Shown: positions 34,164 to 41,810 of the stretch, one piece after another
How the letters are laid out: the number at the start of each line of letters is the position of its first letter
How positions within the stretch are numbered: the stretch's first letter is position 1
From: Maricaulis sp034670125
Lineage (GTDB): Bacteria > Pseudomonadota > Alphaproteobacteria > Caulobacterales > Maricaulaceae
Direction: 5' to 3'
Assembly: GCF_034670125.1 (NCBI RefSeq)
Contig: NZ_JAXMOC010000004.1
Location: 62,001-126,000 of the forward strand
DNA: 64,000 nucleotides
Program-made: the position numbers and the translations under genes
Notes under the pieces: generated by a model
Told to the model about the DNA's origin: nothing
The model's database searches: none
Seen by the model: the letters and a program-made list of their open reading frames with translations, nothing else

Positions 34164-34634
34164 ATGAGTGAGCGAGCAACATCTGCCGGGCCAGTCGATA
34201 ACCGCCCCAAAGCGCTGTCTGTCCTCGCGGGCATGGCGCCTTTGCTGGCCTATGACCTGGCGTCGGGTGTTCTCAGCTCGTTTGTGAATTTTCTGCCCGC
34301 GGATTTCATGTCCGAGCCGCGTACAATGCAGGCCCTCATGGACGCGCAGTTTGCTGTCAGCGGGATTTTGGTTGCCTTAGCGTGCCTGTTGGTCGGCGCG
34401 CTTTTGAAGCGCAGCGGGACCGTTGTCTGGGGCATCTCGGGCCTGATTGTCGTCTTCGTCTTGCAAGTCATTGGCTACATTGGAGCCATGCTGCCGCACT
34501 GGATCAGCGCCGCTCCGGATAGTGCTTTCGGTGCTGTGATGTTCTCGTTCGGAGAGACAGGGCTGAGCGTGCTGTTGCTGATTGGGCTGATCGTGCTGGG
34601 AAGCTGGCTGTCTAAATTCCGGAGACGCGCATGA
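34164..34634 (+). CDS. Four-helix membrane protein of unknown function
   Basis: A 156-residue protein with four hydrophobic segments (LSVLAGMAPLLAYDLASGV, SGILVALACLLVGALL, VVWGISGLIVVFVLQVIGYIGAML, GLSVLLLIGLIVLGSWL). No family assigned. It begins 5 bases after the acyl-CoA dehydrogenase stop (ATG at 34164; a TTG one codon before is possible) and overlaps the next gene by 4 bases, so it belongs to the same operon. Confidence 0.65.
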   Translation: MSERATSAGPVDNRPKALSVLAGMAPLLAYDLASGVLSSFVNFLPADFMSEPRTMQALMDAQFAVSGILVALACLLVGALLKRSGTVVWGISGLIVVFVLQVIGYIGAMLPHWISAAPDSAFGAVMFSFGETGLSVLLLIGLIVLGSWLSKFRRRA

Positions 34635-35056
34635 CCGCCGCCCGCGACAATTCCCTGCGCTCCCTCCTCATCGCCGCTCTCGCTGGCGGTGCCGGTACCG
34701 TGCTGGCGGCGCGGCTGGGCTCGGGCATCTGGTTCGGGGCGAGTTTCGCGCTGGAGAGCTATCCGCACTGGCTGGGTCTGGCCCTGCCACCGGTGATCGC
34801 GACCCTGTTTGCGCTGGGAGTGTCGTTTCTGCTTGGCTCGCGGCTACGCGTATTGGCGGCGTTGATCGGCTATTGGGTGATCGCCACCGCGCCGATCCTG
34901 ATCTCCATCCCGGCCCATCTCCTGATGGGCGGGGAAAATCCGGCCGAATTTGCGCAATTGCGGCTCTATTCGCTGGTGCCGATGGTGCTGACCCTGCTGG
35001 CGCCCAGCGTCGCTTTTCTTGTCGCCCTCATCTTCGTTTCCGGGAAACGCGCCTGA
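34631..35056 (+). CDS. Membrane protein of unknown function, coupled to PaiB
   Basis: A 141-residue protein with four hydrophobic helices (SLLIAALAGGAGTVLAARLG, GLALPPVIATLFALGVSFLLG, VLAALIGYWVIATAPILISIP, LTLLAPSVAFLVALIFVSG). ATGA overlaps join it to the genes on both sides, so the order membrane protein, membrane protein, PaiB is one translationally coupled unit. No family assigned. Confidence 0.65.
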   Translation: MTAARDNSLRSLLIAALAGGAGTVLAARLGSGIWFGASFALESYPHWLGLALPPVIATLFALGVSFLLGSRLRVLAALIGYWVIATAPILISIPAHLLMGGENPAEFAQLRLYSLVPMVLTLLAPSVAFLVALIFVSGKRA

Positions 35057-35661
35057 TGTACACGCCCACCCATTTCAAGATGGACGACGAGAGCGAGATG
35101 CGGGCGGTGATGCGCTCGTATGATTTCGGGCTGCTTCTCATCCCGGGCGAGCCTGATCTGGCCGCCACGCATATCCCTTTCAAGCTGGCTGATGAGCGCC
35201 TGGTCCTGATCGGCCATGTCGCCATGGCCAATCCGGCATCCGAGGCCATCAAGGCGGGCAGGGAGGCGATGGTGGTGTTTACCGGTCCGCATGCCTATGT
35301 CTCACCAACCTGGTATTCGCGGCCGGACGAGAATGTGCCGACCTGGAATTATGTCGCCGTGCACGCCTTTGGCTCGCTGGTGCCGCTCGAGGGTGTTGAG
35401 GCCGAGCGGGCGCTGTCCTCCCAGATCGCCGACTTTGAAAGCGAGTGGCGGATCACCAATCTGGAAGAGAAACGCCGGGCCATGCTGGAACTGGCCATCC
35501 AGCCTTTCGAGTTCGAGATTGACCGCCTGGAGGGCAAGGCCAAGCTCTCGCAGAACAAGCCATTGGAGGAACGCCTGCGCATCGCCCAGGCCCTCAATGA
35601 GCGCGGCGAACACGCCGTCGCCTACCACATGATCGAAGACGAGGCGGAAGAGGATGACTAG
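35056..35661 (+). CDS. PaiB-family FMN-binding protein
   Basis: A 201-residue protein matching PaiB: MYTPTHFKMDDESEMRAVMRSYDFGLL at the N-terminus, HIPF for the flavin-like pocket, and the signature VFTGPHAYVSPTWYSRPDENVPTWNYVAVHAFG. PaiB was named as a negative transcriptional regulator in Bacillus; its fold is a split barrel that binds FMN. The ATG at 35056 overlaps the upstream stop. Confidence 0.88.
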   Translation: MYTPTHFKMDDESEMRAVMRSYDFGLLLIPGEPDLAATHIPFKLADERLVLIGHVAMANPASEAIKAGREAMVVFTGPHAYVSPTWYSRPDENVPTWNYVAVHAFGSLVPLEGVEAERALSSQIADFESEWRITNLEEKRRAMLELAIQPFEFEIDRLEGKAKLSQNKPLEERLRIAQALNERGEHAVAYHMIEDEAEEDD

Positions 35662-35733
35662 TCCCGTGCCGCGTCTTCATCCGAGTTTTGAGTCGATAAA
35701 GGGAACCACCCCGCCAAGGGAAAGGAACTGACC

Positions 35734-36939
35734 ATGACAGAAGCCTATATCTTCGACGCCACGCGAACGCCGCGCGGCAAGAAAAAGAACGGAGCGCTCA
35801 ACGAGATCACCGCGCTGCAGCTGGCCACCCAGCAGCTCGCCGCGATCCGTGACCGCAATAATCTCGACACCGCGCTCGTCGATGACGTGATCATGGGTGT
35901 CGTCTCGCCGGTCGGCGAGCAGGGCGCCAATATCGCGCGCTCCGCCGTGATCAATGCCGGCTATGCCGAGACCACGGGCGGCTACCAGCTCAATCGTTTC
36001 TGCGCCTCGGGCCTGGAAGCGGTCAATGTCGCGGCGGCCAAGGTGATGTCCGGCGAGGCCGACTTTGCCATTGGCGGCGGCGTGGAAGCGATGTCGCGCG
36101 TGCCGATGGGATCCGATGGCGGTGCCATGGGCGTCGACCCGGAAATCTCCTTCGACAATTACATCGTGCCGCAGGGCGTCTCGGCCGACCTGATCGCCAC
36201 CAAATACGGCTTCTCGCGCGATGACGTCGACGCCTATGCGATGGAAAGCCAGAAGCGCGCCGCGCGCGCCTGGGAAGAGGGGCGTTTCGCCAAGTCGGTC
36301 GTCGCCGTAAAGGACCAGCTGGGCACCACCATCCTCGCCCATGACGAGCACATGCGTCCGGGTACCGACATGCAGGGCCTCGGCTCGCTGAAGTCGGCCT
36401 TCAAGGACATGTCGGACTTCGTCGGCTTCGAGGCCGTCGCCACCCAGCGCTATCCCGAGATCGAGTATCTCAACTGGGTCCACACGGGCGGCAATTCCTC
36501 GGGTATCGTTGATGGCTCGGCCATGGTTCTCGTCGGCTCGAAAGAGGCAGGCGAGCGCGCCGGTCTCAAGCCGCGGGCGCGTATCCGCTCGATGGCCTCG
36601 GTCGGTTCCGAGCCGACCATCATGCTGACGGGTCCGGTTCCGGTCACCGCCAAGGCCCTGAAAAAGGCCGGCATGGAAGCGGGCGATATCGACCTGTGGG
36701 AGCTCAACGAGGCCTTCGCCGCTGTCGTGCTTCGCCTGATGCAGGCCTATGAGATCGACCATGACATCATGAATGTGAATGGTGGCTCGATCGCCATGGG
36801 TCACCCGCTGGGCGCGACCGGTGCGATGATCCTGGGCACCGTCCTCGACGAGCTGGAGCGCACGGGCAAGCAAACTGCCCTGACCACGCTCTGCGTCGGC
36901 GGCGGCATGGGCACCGCGACCATTATCGAGCGGGTTTAA
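35734..36939 (+). CDS. fadA: Acetyl-CoA C-acyltransferase (thiolase)
   Basis: A 401-residue thiolase that cleaves 3-ketoacyl-CoA to release acetyl-CoA. The catalytic cysteine lies in NRFCASGLEAVN (near residue 90), and the other active-site residues in GGSIAMGHPLGATGA and CVGGGMGTA. Together with the multifunctional enzyme downstream it forms the beta-oxidation pair. An unexpected small lipoprotein gene lies between them. Confidence 0.95.
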   Translation: MTEAYIFDATRTPRGKKKNGALNEITALQLATQQLAAIRDRNNLDTALVDDVIMGVVSPVGEQGANIARSAVINAGYAETTGGYQLNRFCASGLEAVNVAAAKVMSGEADFAIGGGVEAMSRVPMGSDGGAMGVDPEISFDNYIVPQGVSADLIATKYGFSRDDVDAYAMESQKRAARAWEEGRFAKSVVAVKDQLGTTILAHDEHMRPGTDMQGLGSLKSAFKDMSDFVGFEAVATQRYPEIEYLNWVHTGGNSSGIVDGSAMVLVGSKEAGERAGLKPRARIRSMASVGSEPTIMLTGPVPVTAKALKKAGMEAGDIDLWELNEAFAAVVLRLMQAYEIDHDIMNVNGGSIAMGHPLGATGAMILGTVLDELERTGKQTALTTLCVGGGMGTATIIERV

Positions 36940-36941
36940 GC

Positions 36942-37337
36942 TTGCGAATTGTGCTCGGGATATTGCTCGCCTCTCTGGCTGGTTGTTCGTCGTCGGACGA
37001 GGTGCCTCTACCTCGTCTTTCGGCGCCAGGAGGCGCTGAGGTTTCCGAATCTCGGATCGTTGCGCAAAGAGCCAGATACGAAAGGTTGATGGCCGAAGCG
37101 AACGGTTTGCCCGAAGGCGTCATTTGGCAGGACATTGCATCGTCATGGCGGGTGGATCTTGACCGGTCTCTATCCGCCGATGAGCTGACGCTCATTGAAC
37201 AATGCGTGTGGAGCCATCGTGCCTCGGAGCAAGATCCCGAGCTGTATCTCGTCTTGTGCAACACCCGAATACCGATCGTCCATGTATTTGAATACTGCCC
37301 CGCGACAGGTCGTTCTGACTGCGACGTCGCGGACTGA
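36942..37337 (+). CDS. Small lipoprotein of unknown function inside the fad operon
   Basis: A 131-residue protein beginning at a TTG two bases after the thiolase stop. It has a lipoprotein signal (IVLGILLASLAGCSSSD, lipobox LAGC with the cysteine at residue 15) and a mature part with four cysteines (QCVWSH, VLCNTR, EYCPATGRSDC). No family assigned. Its codons are noticeably less G+C-rich at third positions than in fadA and fadJ, hinting at a later arrival. The start of fadJ follows 14 bases after its stop. Confidence 0.6.
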   Translation: MRIVLGILLASLAGCSSSDEVPLPRLSAPGGAEVSESRIVAQRARYERLMAEANGLPEGVIWQDIASSWRVDLDRSLSADELTLIEQCVWSHRASEQDPELYLVLCNTRIPIVHVFEYCPATGRSDCDVAD

Positions 37338-37350
37338 GGAGAGAGCTCCA

Positions 37351-39561
37351 ATGAAAAACTTCACACTCGAAATCGATACCGACGGCATTGCCCTGGTCAC
37401 TTTTGACAGCCCGGGCAAGTCGATGAATGTCATCTCGGCCGAGGTCATGGATGACTTCGACGCGCTGACCGACAAGATCATCAGTGACGATGCCATCAAG
37501 GGCGTGGTCATCACCTCGGGCAAGGCGGCGTTCTGCGCCGGGGCCGATTTGTCGGAATTGGGCAGCTCCTCCTCCGAGCTGGCCAAGCTGCCGGAAGAGG
37601 AAATGAAGACGAAGCTGTTCGAGCAATGCTTCCGTCTCAACAAGACCTTCCGCGCCCTGGAAACCTGCGGCAAGCCGATCGCCGCGGCGATCAATGGTCT
37701 CGCCCTGGGCGGCGGCTTCGAGATTGCCCTGGCCTGCCATTACCGGGTCATGCCGTCGGACAATCCCAAGGCCAAGCTCGGCCTGCCGGAAGCCATGGTC
37801 GGCGTTCTGCCGGGCGGTGGCGGCACCCAGCGCCTGCCGCGCCTGGTCGGCCTGATGAATGCCGCGCCGATCCTCTTGCAGGGCAAGCAGCTCGACGCCG
37901 CGACCGCCCAGCAGCAAGGCATTGTTGATGCCCTGGCCCCGCTCGACGAGCTGGTCGCCAAGGCCAAGGGCCTGGTCAAGGAAGACCCCAAGGGTGCCAA
38001 ACAGCCCTGGGATGGCGACAAGTTCCGCTTCCCGGGCGGTGGTCCCTACCACCCCGCCGGTGGCCAGATGTTCGGGGCTGCCTCGCCGATGCTGCGCAAG
38101 ACCAGCTATGGCAATTACCCGGCCCAGCGCTACATCCTGTCATGCGTCTATGAAGGCAGCCAGGTGGGCATGGACGCCGCGATCCGCATCGAGAGCCGGT
38201 ATTTCACCAAGCTTTTGCTGCGCCCGGAAAGCCGCAACATGATCCGCTCGATCTTCCTGTCCAAGCAGGACCTGGACAAGGGCGGACGTCGTCCGGCCGG
38301 TCAGGACAAGGGCGAGATCAACAAGATCGCCATCATCGGTGCCGGTTTCATGGGTGCGGGCATTGCCACGGTATCGGCCCAGGCCGGGATCGAGATTGTT
38401 CTCATCGACGCCACACAAGAGGGCGCCGACAAGGGCAAGAAGCATTGCACCGACCACTTCGCCAAGGGCGTCGCCCGCGGCAAGCTGAGCGAAGAGAAGG
38501 CTGACAAGCTGGGCGGTCTGATCACGCCGACCACCGATTACACCCTGATCAAGGATGTCGATCTGGTCGTCGAGGCCGTGTTCGAGAATTCCGAACTCAA
38601 GGCCAAGATCACCAAGATGGCGGAAGAGCAGATCGGCACTACGGCCGTGTTCGGCTCTAACACCTCCTCCATCCCGATCACCGACCTGGCCAAGGCCTCG
38701 GAACGTCCGGACAATTTCATCGGCATCCACTTCTTCTCGCCGGTCGAGAAGATGAACCTGGTCGAGATCATCATGGGCGAGAAGACGGGCGATTATGCCC
38801 TCTCGCGCACGATCGATTTTGTCACCAAGATCAAGAAGACGCCGATCGTCGTCTCCGATACGCGGGGCTTCTACGCCAACCGTTGCGTCATGCGTTATAT
38901 CGGTGAGGGCATGAACCTGCTCGCCGAGGGCGTGAAGCCGGCCCTGATCGAAAATGCCGCCAGGATGGCCGGCATGCCGGTCGGCCCGCTGTCTCTTCAG
39001 GACGAGGTGGCGCTGGATCTCGGCGTGAAGCTGATCAAGCAGACCAAGGCCGATCTGGGTGACGCGCACAAGCCGTCCAAGACCGAGCCGATCCTGTTCA
39101 AGATGGTCGAGGAATATGAGCGCTTTGGCCGCAAGAACGCCAAGGGCTTCTACGACTATCCGGCCGAGAAGGGCCAGCCCAAGCGCCTCTGGCCCGAGCT
39201 GGAGCAGTTTGCGCCCGGCGGCAAATACGCCGACGAGCAGCCGACAGCCGACGAGATCAAGGACCGCATCCTCTACGCCCAGGCGCTGGAAGCGGCGCGT
39301 TGCATGGGTGAGGACATCGTCCAGGATCCACGCGAGGCCGATGTCGGCTCGATCCTCGGATGGGGTTTCGCGCCCTATACCGGCGGCACGCTGTCCTACA
39401 TCGACACCATCGGCGCCAAGGCCTTCGTGGCCCGCGCCAAAGAGCTGGAAGCCGCCTATGGCGACCAGTTCGCGGTGCCGGACCTCCTCGTCGAAATGGC
39501 CGAGAAGGGCGAAACCTTCTACGGACGCTTCGGCGCTCCGGCGGCCGTGGCGGCGGAGTAG
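37351..39561 (+). CDS. fadJ: 3-hydroxyacyl-CoA dehydrogenase / enoyl-CoA hydratase (FadJ/FadB type)
   Basis: A 736-residue two-domain enzyme for the middle two steps of beta-oxidation. The hydratase half (AFCAGADLSELG, ALGGGFEIALACHYRV, GLPEAMVGVLPGGGGTQRLPR) is followed by an NAD-binding dehydrogenase half (IIGAGFMGAGIATVSAQAG, then HFFSPVEKMNLVEII) and the C-terminal dimerisation region. The start at 37351 follows GAGGAGAG; a longer frame overlaps the lipoprotein gene. It ends 20 bp before a strong terminator. Confidence 0.95.
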   Translation: MKNFTLEIDTDGIALVTFDSPGKSMNVISAEVMDDFDALTDKIISDDAIKGVVITSGKAAFCAGADLSELGSSSSELAKLPEEEMKTKLFEQCFRLNKTFRALETCGKPIAAAINGLALGGGFEIALACHYRVMPSDNPKAKLGLPEAMVGVLPGGGGTQRLPRLVGLMNAAPILLQGKQLDAATAQQQGIVDALAPLDELVAKAKGLVKEDPKGAKQPWDGDKFRFPGGGPYHPAGGQMFGAASPMLRKTSYGNYPAQRYILSCVYEGSQVGMDAAIRIESRYFTKLLLRPESRNMIRSIFLSKQDLDKGGRRPAGQDKGEINKIAIIGAGFMGAGIATVSAQAGIEIVLIDATQEGADKGKKHCTDHFAKGVARGKLSEEKADKLGGLITPTTDYTLIKDVDLVVEAVFENSELKAKITKMAEEQIGTTAVFGSNTSSIPITDLAKASERPDNFIGIHFFSPVEKMNLVEIIMGEKTGDYALSRTIDFVTKIKKTPIVVSDTRGFYANRCVMRYIGEGMNLLAEGVKPALIENAARMAGMPVGPLSLQDEVALDLGVKLIKQTKADLGDAHKPSKTEPILFKMVEEYERFGRKNAKGFYDYPAEKGQPKRLWPELEQFAPGGKYADEQPTADEIKDRILYAQALEAARCMGEDIVQDPREADVGSILGWGFAPYTGGTLSYIDTIGAKAFVARAKELEAAYGDQFAVPDLLVEMAEKGETFYGRFGAPAAVAAE

Positions 39562-39581
39562 TCGCTGATCTGACCAGAACG

Positions 39582-39625
39582 ACTGCAAAGAACCGGCGCG
39601 GCACTGTCCGCGCCGGTTTTTTCTT
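39582..39625 (+). terminator. fadJ intrinsic terminator, copy 1 of a duplicated sequence
   Basis: AACCGGCGCGG-CACTGT-CCGCGCCGGTTTTTTC: an 11-bp stem and T-run. The 44 bp from ACTGCAAAG to TTTCTT recur at 40609-40652 with two substitutions. Confidence 0.9.
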
Positions 39626-39678
39626 TGGATGCTGGTAGTTGTTGTGGGTAACTGCTTACTTGGCGGGGAGAGGCGCGC

Positions 39679-40089
39679 ATGTCACAGCTTATCGCGTTCA
39701 GCAAACCCAGATTTGACGTCGACATGTCTGGATTTGAGGTGCCTGATCTAACAAGTCTGTCGATGGAATTGATTGATGCCGTTCAGAGGGAGCTGGGCGG
39801 AGAGTCGAATGTAGTTTGGTCGGTTCGTGGCGGTCTGAGTGGCCAGCTGGATGATTGTATCCGCCGATACAATTGCGAATTGTCTCAAGGCAAGGAAGCC
39901 AGCGAGACCCAATTCGTCAAACTCTTGAAACGGGCATGTGCCCGATTCGAGCGAGTGATCCTCTGGTACGCGTCGGACTGCTCAGATTTGGATGAGTATG
40001 TCGATCAAGGAGTGTTCGTGGACCGCGTCGCCTTGTTGGCCCAAGCTGACGCTCCTGAGATTTATGCTTCGTTGAAGGCGACGCCTTGA
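39679..40089 (+). CDS. Orphan protein of low G+C, enclosed by the duplicated terminator
   Basis: A 136-residue protein without signal peptide, helices or motif I recognise (MSQLIAFSKPRFDVDMSGFE ... LPS-type ending EIYASLKATP). It is rich in aspartate, serine and leucine and probably soluble. Base composition is clearly lower in G+C than the surrounding genes. The only gene between two nearly identical 44-bp terminators, it looks like a recent insertion. GGGGAGAGG lies 8-10 bases before the ATG. I cannot give a function; size and setting would fit an immunity-type or cassette protein, but there is no direct evidence. Confidence 0.55.
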   Translation: MSQLIAFSKPRFDVDMSGFEVPDLTSLSMELIDAVQRELGGESNVVWSVRGGLSGQLDDCIRRYNCELSQGKEASETQFVKLLKRACARFERVILWYASDCSDLDEYVDQGVFVDRVALLAQADAPEIYASLKATP

Positions 40090-40286
40090 GTGAATGTTGG
40101 CGAGTGCAGCTCGTAGACGCTGGGACGCTCCGGGACAGGCACTATTAGTGCCCTTCACGTCCCCGCGCCTGGCGCAAACCCCACCATAAACCGCTTGCCG
40201 AGATCCCGCCGCATCCGGTTCTTCAGGTCAAGGGCCGCAAGGCGGCCGCTTCGCGGTTTCACCCTTGAGCTGAAGAAGTGGATACG

Positions 40287-40341
40287 GCCTGCTGGCTGAC
40301 AAGCGATCTATGGACAGCCCCGCGCGCGGCGCCTGGGTCAC
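40287..40341 (+). repeat. Imperfect 55-bp direct repeat, copy A
   Basis: Begins GCCTGCTGGCTGACA and ends GGGTCAC. About 76% identical to copy B at 40529-40583 by eye. The two copies flank the BIME-like element. Confidence 0.5.
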
Positions 40342-40379
40342 AGCTGATCTGCAGGTGACTCGGGCGTACAACATCCACC

Positions 40380-40473
40380 GTCATCCCCGGTGACCGCGAA
40401 GCGGACATCCGGGGGACCTCGTCACGGTAGTCGAGCGGTTGGGTGAGGTCCCCCTGACAAGCAGGGGGATGAC
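40380..40473. repeat. BIME-like palindrome, copy 1
   Basis: Inverted pair starting GTCATCCCCGG ... GGGGGACCT and mirrored AGGTCCCCCTG ... GGGGGATGAC. The same outer halves occur at 53444-53559, so this is a dispersed intergenic repeat family of the genome. Confidence 0.65.
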
Positions 40474-40528
40474 GGACGAGGTGGGAGTGAGGGTACGTGT
40501 CCCGCGCGGACGCGTCCGTCCTTCCCAT

Positions 40529-40583
40529 GCCTGCTGACTGACACGTGATCGAAGGGCAGCTCCGCGCGTGGTCCCGGGCCCAC
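40529..40583 (+). repeat. Imperfect 55-bp direct repeat, copy B
   Basis: Begins GCCTGCTGACTGACA and ends GGGCCCAC. Partner of copy A at 40287-40341. Confidence 0.5.
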
Positions 40584-40608
40584 GTGGCGCGCCGGCCCTT
40601 GTCCCGAA

Positions 40609-40652
40609 ACTGCAAAGAACCGGTGCGGCACTGTTCGCGCCGGTTTTTTCTT
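40609..40652 (+). terminator. Second copy of the fadJ terminator
   Basis: AACCGGTGCGG-CACTGT-TCGCGCCGGTTTTTTC, identical to copy 1 apart from two C-to-T changes, one in each arm; both give weakened pairs (T-G), so it is still a working hairpin. No gene on the plus strand directly precedes it except the orphan at 39679. Confidence 0.85.
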
Positions 40653-40708
40653 GTCCGCATCCAGGCTAATCAGGGCGTGAAAACAGGCTGTTGAAAGTTT
40701 TCACCGGC

Positions 40709-40759
40709 TTTTCCACAAATTTCGGAATGTTTTCCACCAAACCCGAAAACTTGTCCACG
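40709..40759. repeat. Three 21-bp phased TTKTCCAC repeats
   Basis: TTTTCCACA (40709), TTTTCCACC (40730) and TTGTCCACG (40751) are spaced exactly 21 bp apart, two helical turns. The first fits the relaxed DnaA-box consensus TTWTNCACA. Read on the minus strand the same repeats encode heptads (FVDKFSG, LVENIPK, FVEKPVK). Confidence 0.5.
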
Positions 40760-40831
40760 AAATCGCACTTTCCATGCGTTGCGGCGCCGGGTCCGGCCTG
40801 CTTTACTTTGGTCATCGACAGCGACCGAAGC

Positions 40832-41027
40832 GGTTCGAAAGGACCGGGGATCGCCGGAGAGGATGGCCCGGACAGGCAGGTTCGAAAGAACAGGTTTTGA
40901 ACGGGCAGGCCGGGAAGACAGGCTCGCAAGAGCAGGGATTTCAGGTCAGGTTCCAAGGCAAAAGTCCGCAAGGGCCGGCGCTGAAGGGCTCACCGAACCG
41001 GAGAGACTGAACCGTCCGCAAGGGCGG
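40832..41027 (+). repeat. Row of five hairpins with GNRA loops
   Basis: GGTTC-GAAA-GGACC, GTTC-GAAA-GAAC, GCTC-GCAA-GAGC, GTCC-GCAA-GGGC and CCGTCC-GCAA-GGGCGG, with loops at 40837, 40884, 40926, 40968 and 41018 (spacing 47, 42, 42 and 50). The units share sequence beyond the hairpins. They could be parts of a structured RNA or a degenerate 42-bp tandem repeat. Confidence 0.45.
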
Positions 41028-41477
41028 CGACCAGGGCGCCAAGATCCAGCGCTGCCTCACCGTGGTGCTGCCCCGGACGAAAGAAAGGGGAAGCCGAAGG
41101 GAATGGTGTCAAAACCTCACCGGACGCAACACGGCCGCCCGCCTCCTGCCCCCTTGCCGGGACAGGGACGGGCGGTTGGTGCGTTTGGGGCCCATTATGG
41201 TCTGCCCGGCGCGCACCGATTGTCCTCACTGGCCTCTGCTGATCGTTCGCCTGCTGCCCGCGCCAGCCGGATGTCGGCGATTCATTCGCGTTACAGGCGA
41301 ATATCGTATTCGTTCGCTGACACAGCCAGCCAGGCAAGCCCCTGAATCCATGCGTAGAAACCCGTCTGGCGCGAAAACTGAACAAGATGTTAATCAAATA
41401 TGAGCTGCGCCAGTCCGTTTGATGGCCAAGATTGGTGGTGACGGGCAATCCCGCCCGGATGACCACACAGGCATGCG

Positions 41478-41702
41478 ATGTTTTCGCGAATTCCCCTTCG
41501 CTGGCCCCTGACCGCTTGGTCGGATCATGCTCGTGCAATGGCATTGGTGTGCTGGGCGGTCGCCGTGCTCATGACCGGGGTCATGGGCTGGTCGGCCTGG
41601 CGTGCTGTCGATACGGCGTCTGACAGTGTTGACCGTGTGGTGGCCCGCCATGAAGCCGGTGTCATCACCAAGGGGCGTGACCTCTTCATCGCCCGCCGAT
41701 AG
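41478..41702 (+). CDS. Small membrane protein, uncertain
   Basis: A 74-residue frame with one membrane helix (ALVCWAVAVLMTGVMGWSAW, about residues 22-41) and a charged C-terminal tail (VDRVVARHEAGVITKGRDLFIARR). Codon third positions are G/C-rich as in local genes, but the ribosome site is weak. A 14-bp palindrome (GCCTGCATGCAGGC, 41734-41747) follows 31 bases after the stop. Confidence 0.45.
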   Translation: MFSRIPLRWPLTAWSDHARAMALVCWAVAVLMTGVMGWSAWRAVDTASDSVDRVVARHEAGVITKGRDLFIARR

Positions 41703-41810
41703 GGCACGGCGTCGCCCCCGCACAATCTGAAGGGCCTGCATGCAGGCATGCGGGCTGGCTGCCCGCCAAAAGCAGGATAGGCTCCGCCGGACACTGTTCG
41801 AGGAGCGCGC

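Larger units (their letters stand above)
40090..41477. other. Gene-poor, repeat-rich region
   Basis: This 1.39-kb stretch contains no ORF that combines plausible codon use with a ribosome site. In order: an imperfect 55-bp direct repeat (40287-40341 and 40529-40583) on either side of a BIME-like palindrome (40380-40473), the second terminator copy (40609-40652), 21-bp phased TTKTCCAC repeats (40709-40759), five GNRA-loop hairpins (40832-41027), and a pair of small A+T-rich palindromes (41284-41312). Confidence 0.6.

Noticed and set aside
40709..40759. Phased TTKTCCAC repeats as a replication origin
   Set aside because: Only one of the three matches a relaxed DnaA-box consensus, and there is no initiator or partition gene nearby.
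40666..40815. Minus-strand frame of 49 codons with heptads (FVDKFSG, LVENIPK, FVEKPVK)
   Set aside because: No ribosome site upstream of the ATG, and the same bases are explained by the 21-bp repeat. Left as an alternative reading rather than a gene.
40832..41027. Known structured RNA such as RNase P RNA, tmRNA, 6S RNA or SRP RNA
   Set aside because: I looked for the conserved cores from memory and did not see any; the hairpins are reported as an unassigned element.
40779..41345. Plus-strand ORF of 188 codons with repeated Arg/Gly/Glu blocks
   Set aside because: It follows from the 42-bp repeat periodicity, has no good start, and has skewed Arg/Pro content typical of a non-coding frame in G+C-rich DNA.
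40990..41544. Minus-strand ORF of 184 codons
   Set aside because: Composition and start are those of a shadow frame; no motif, signal or ribosome site.
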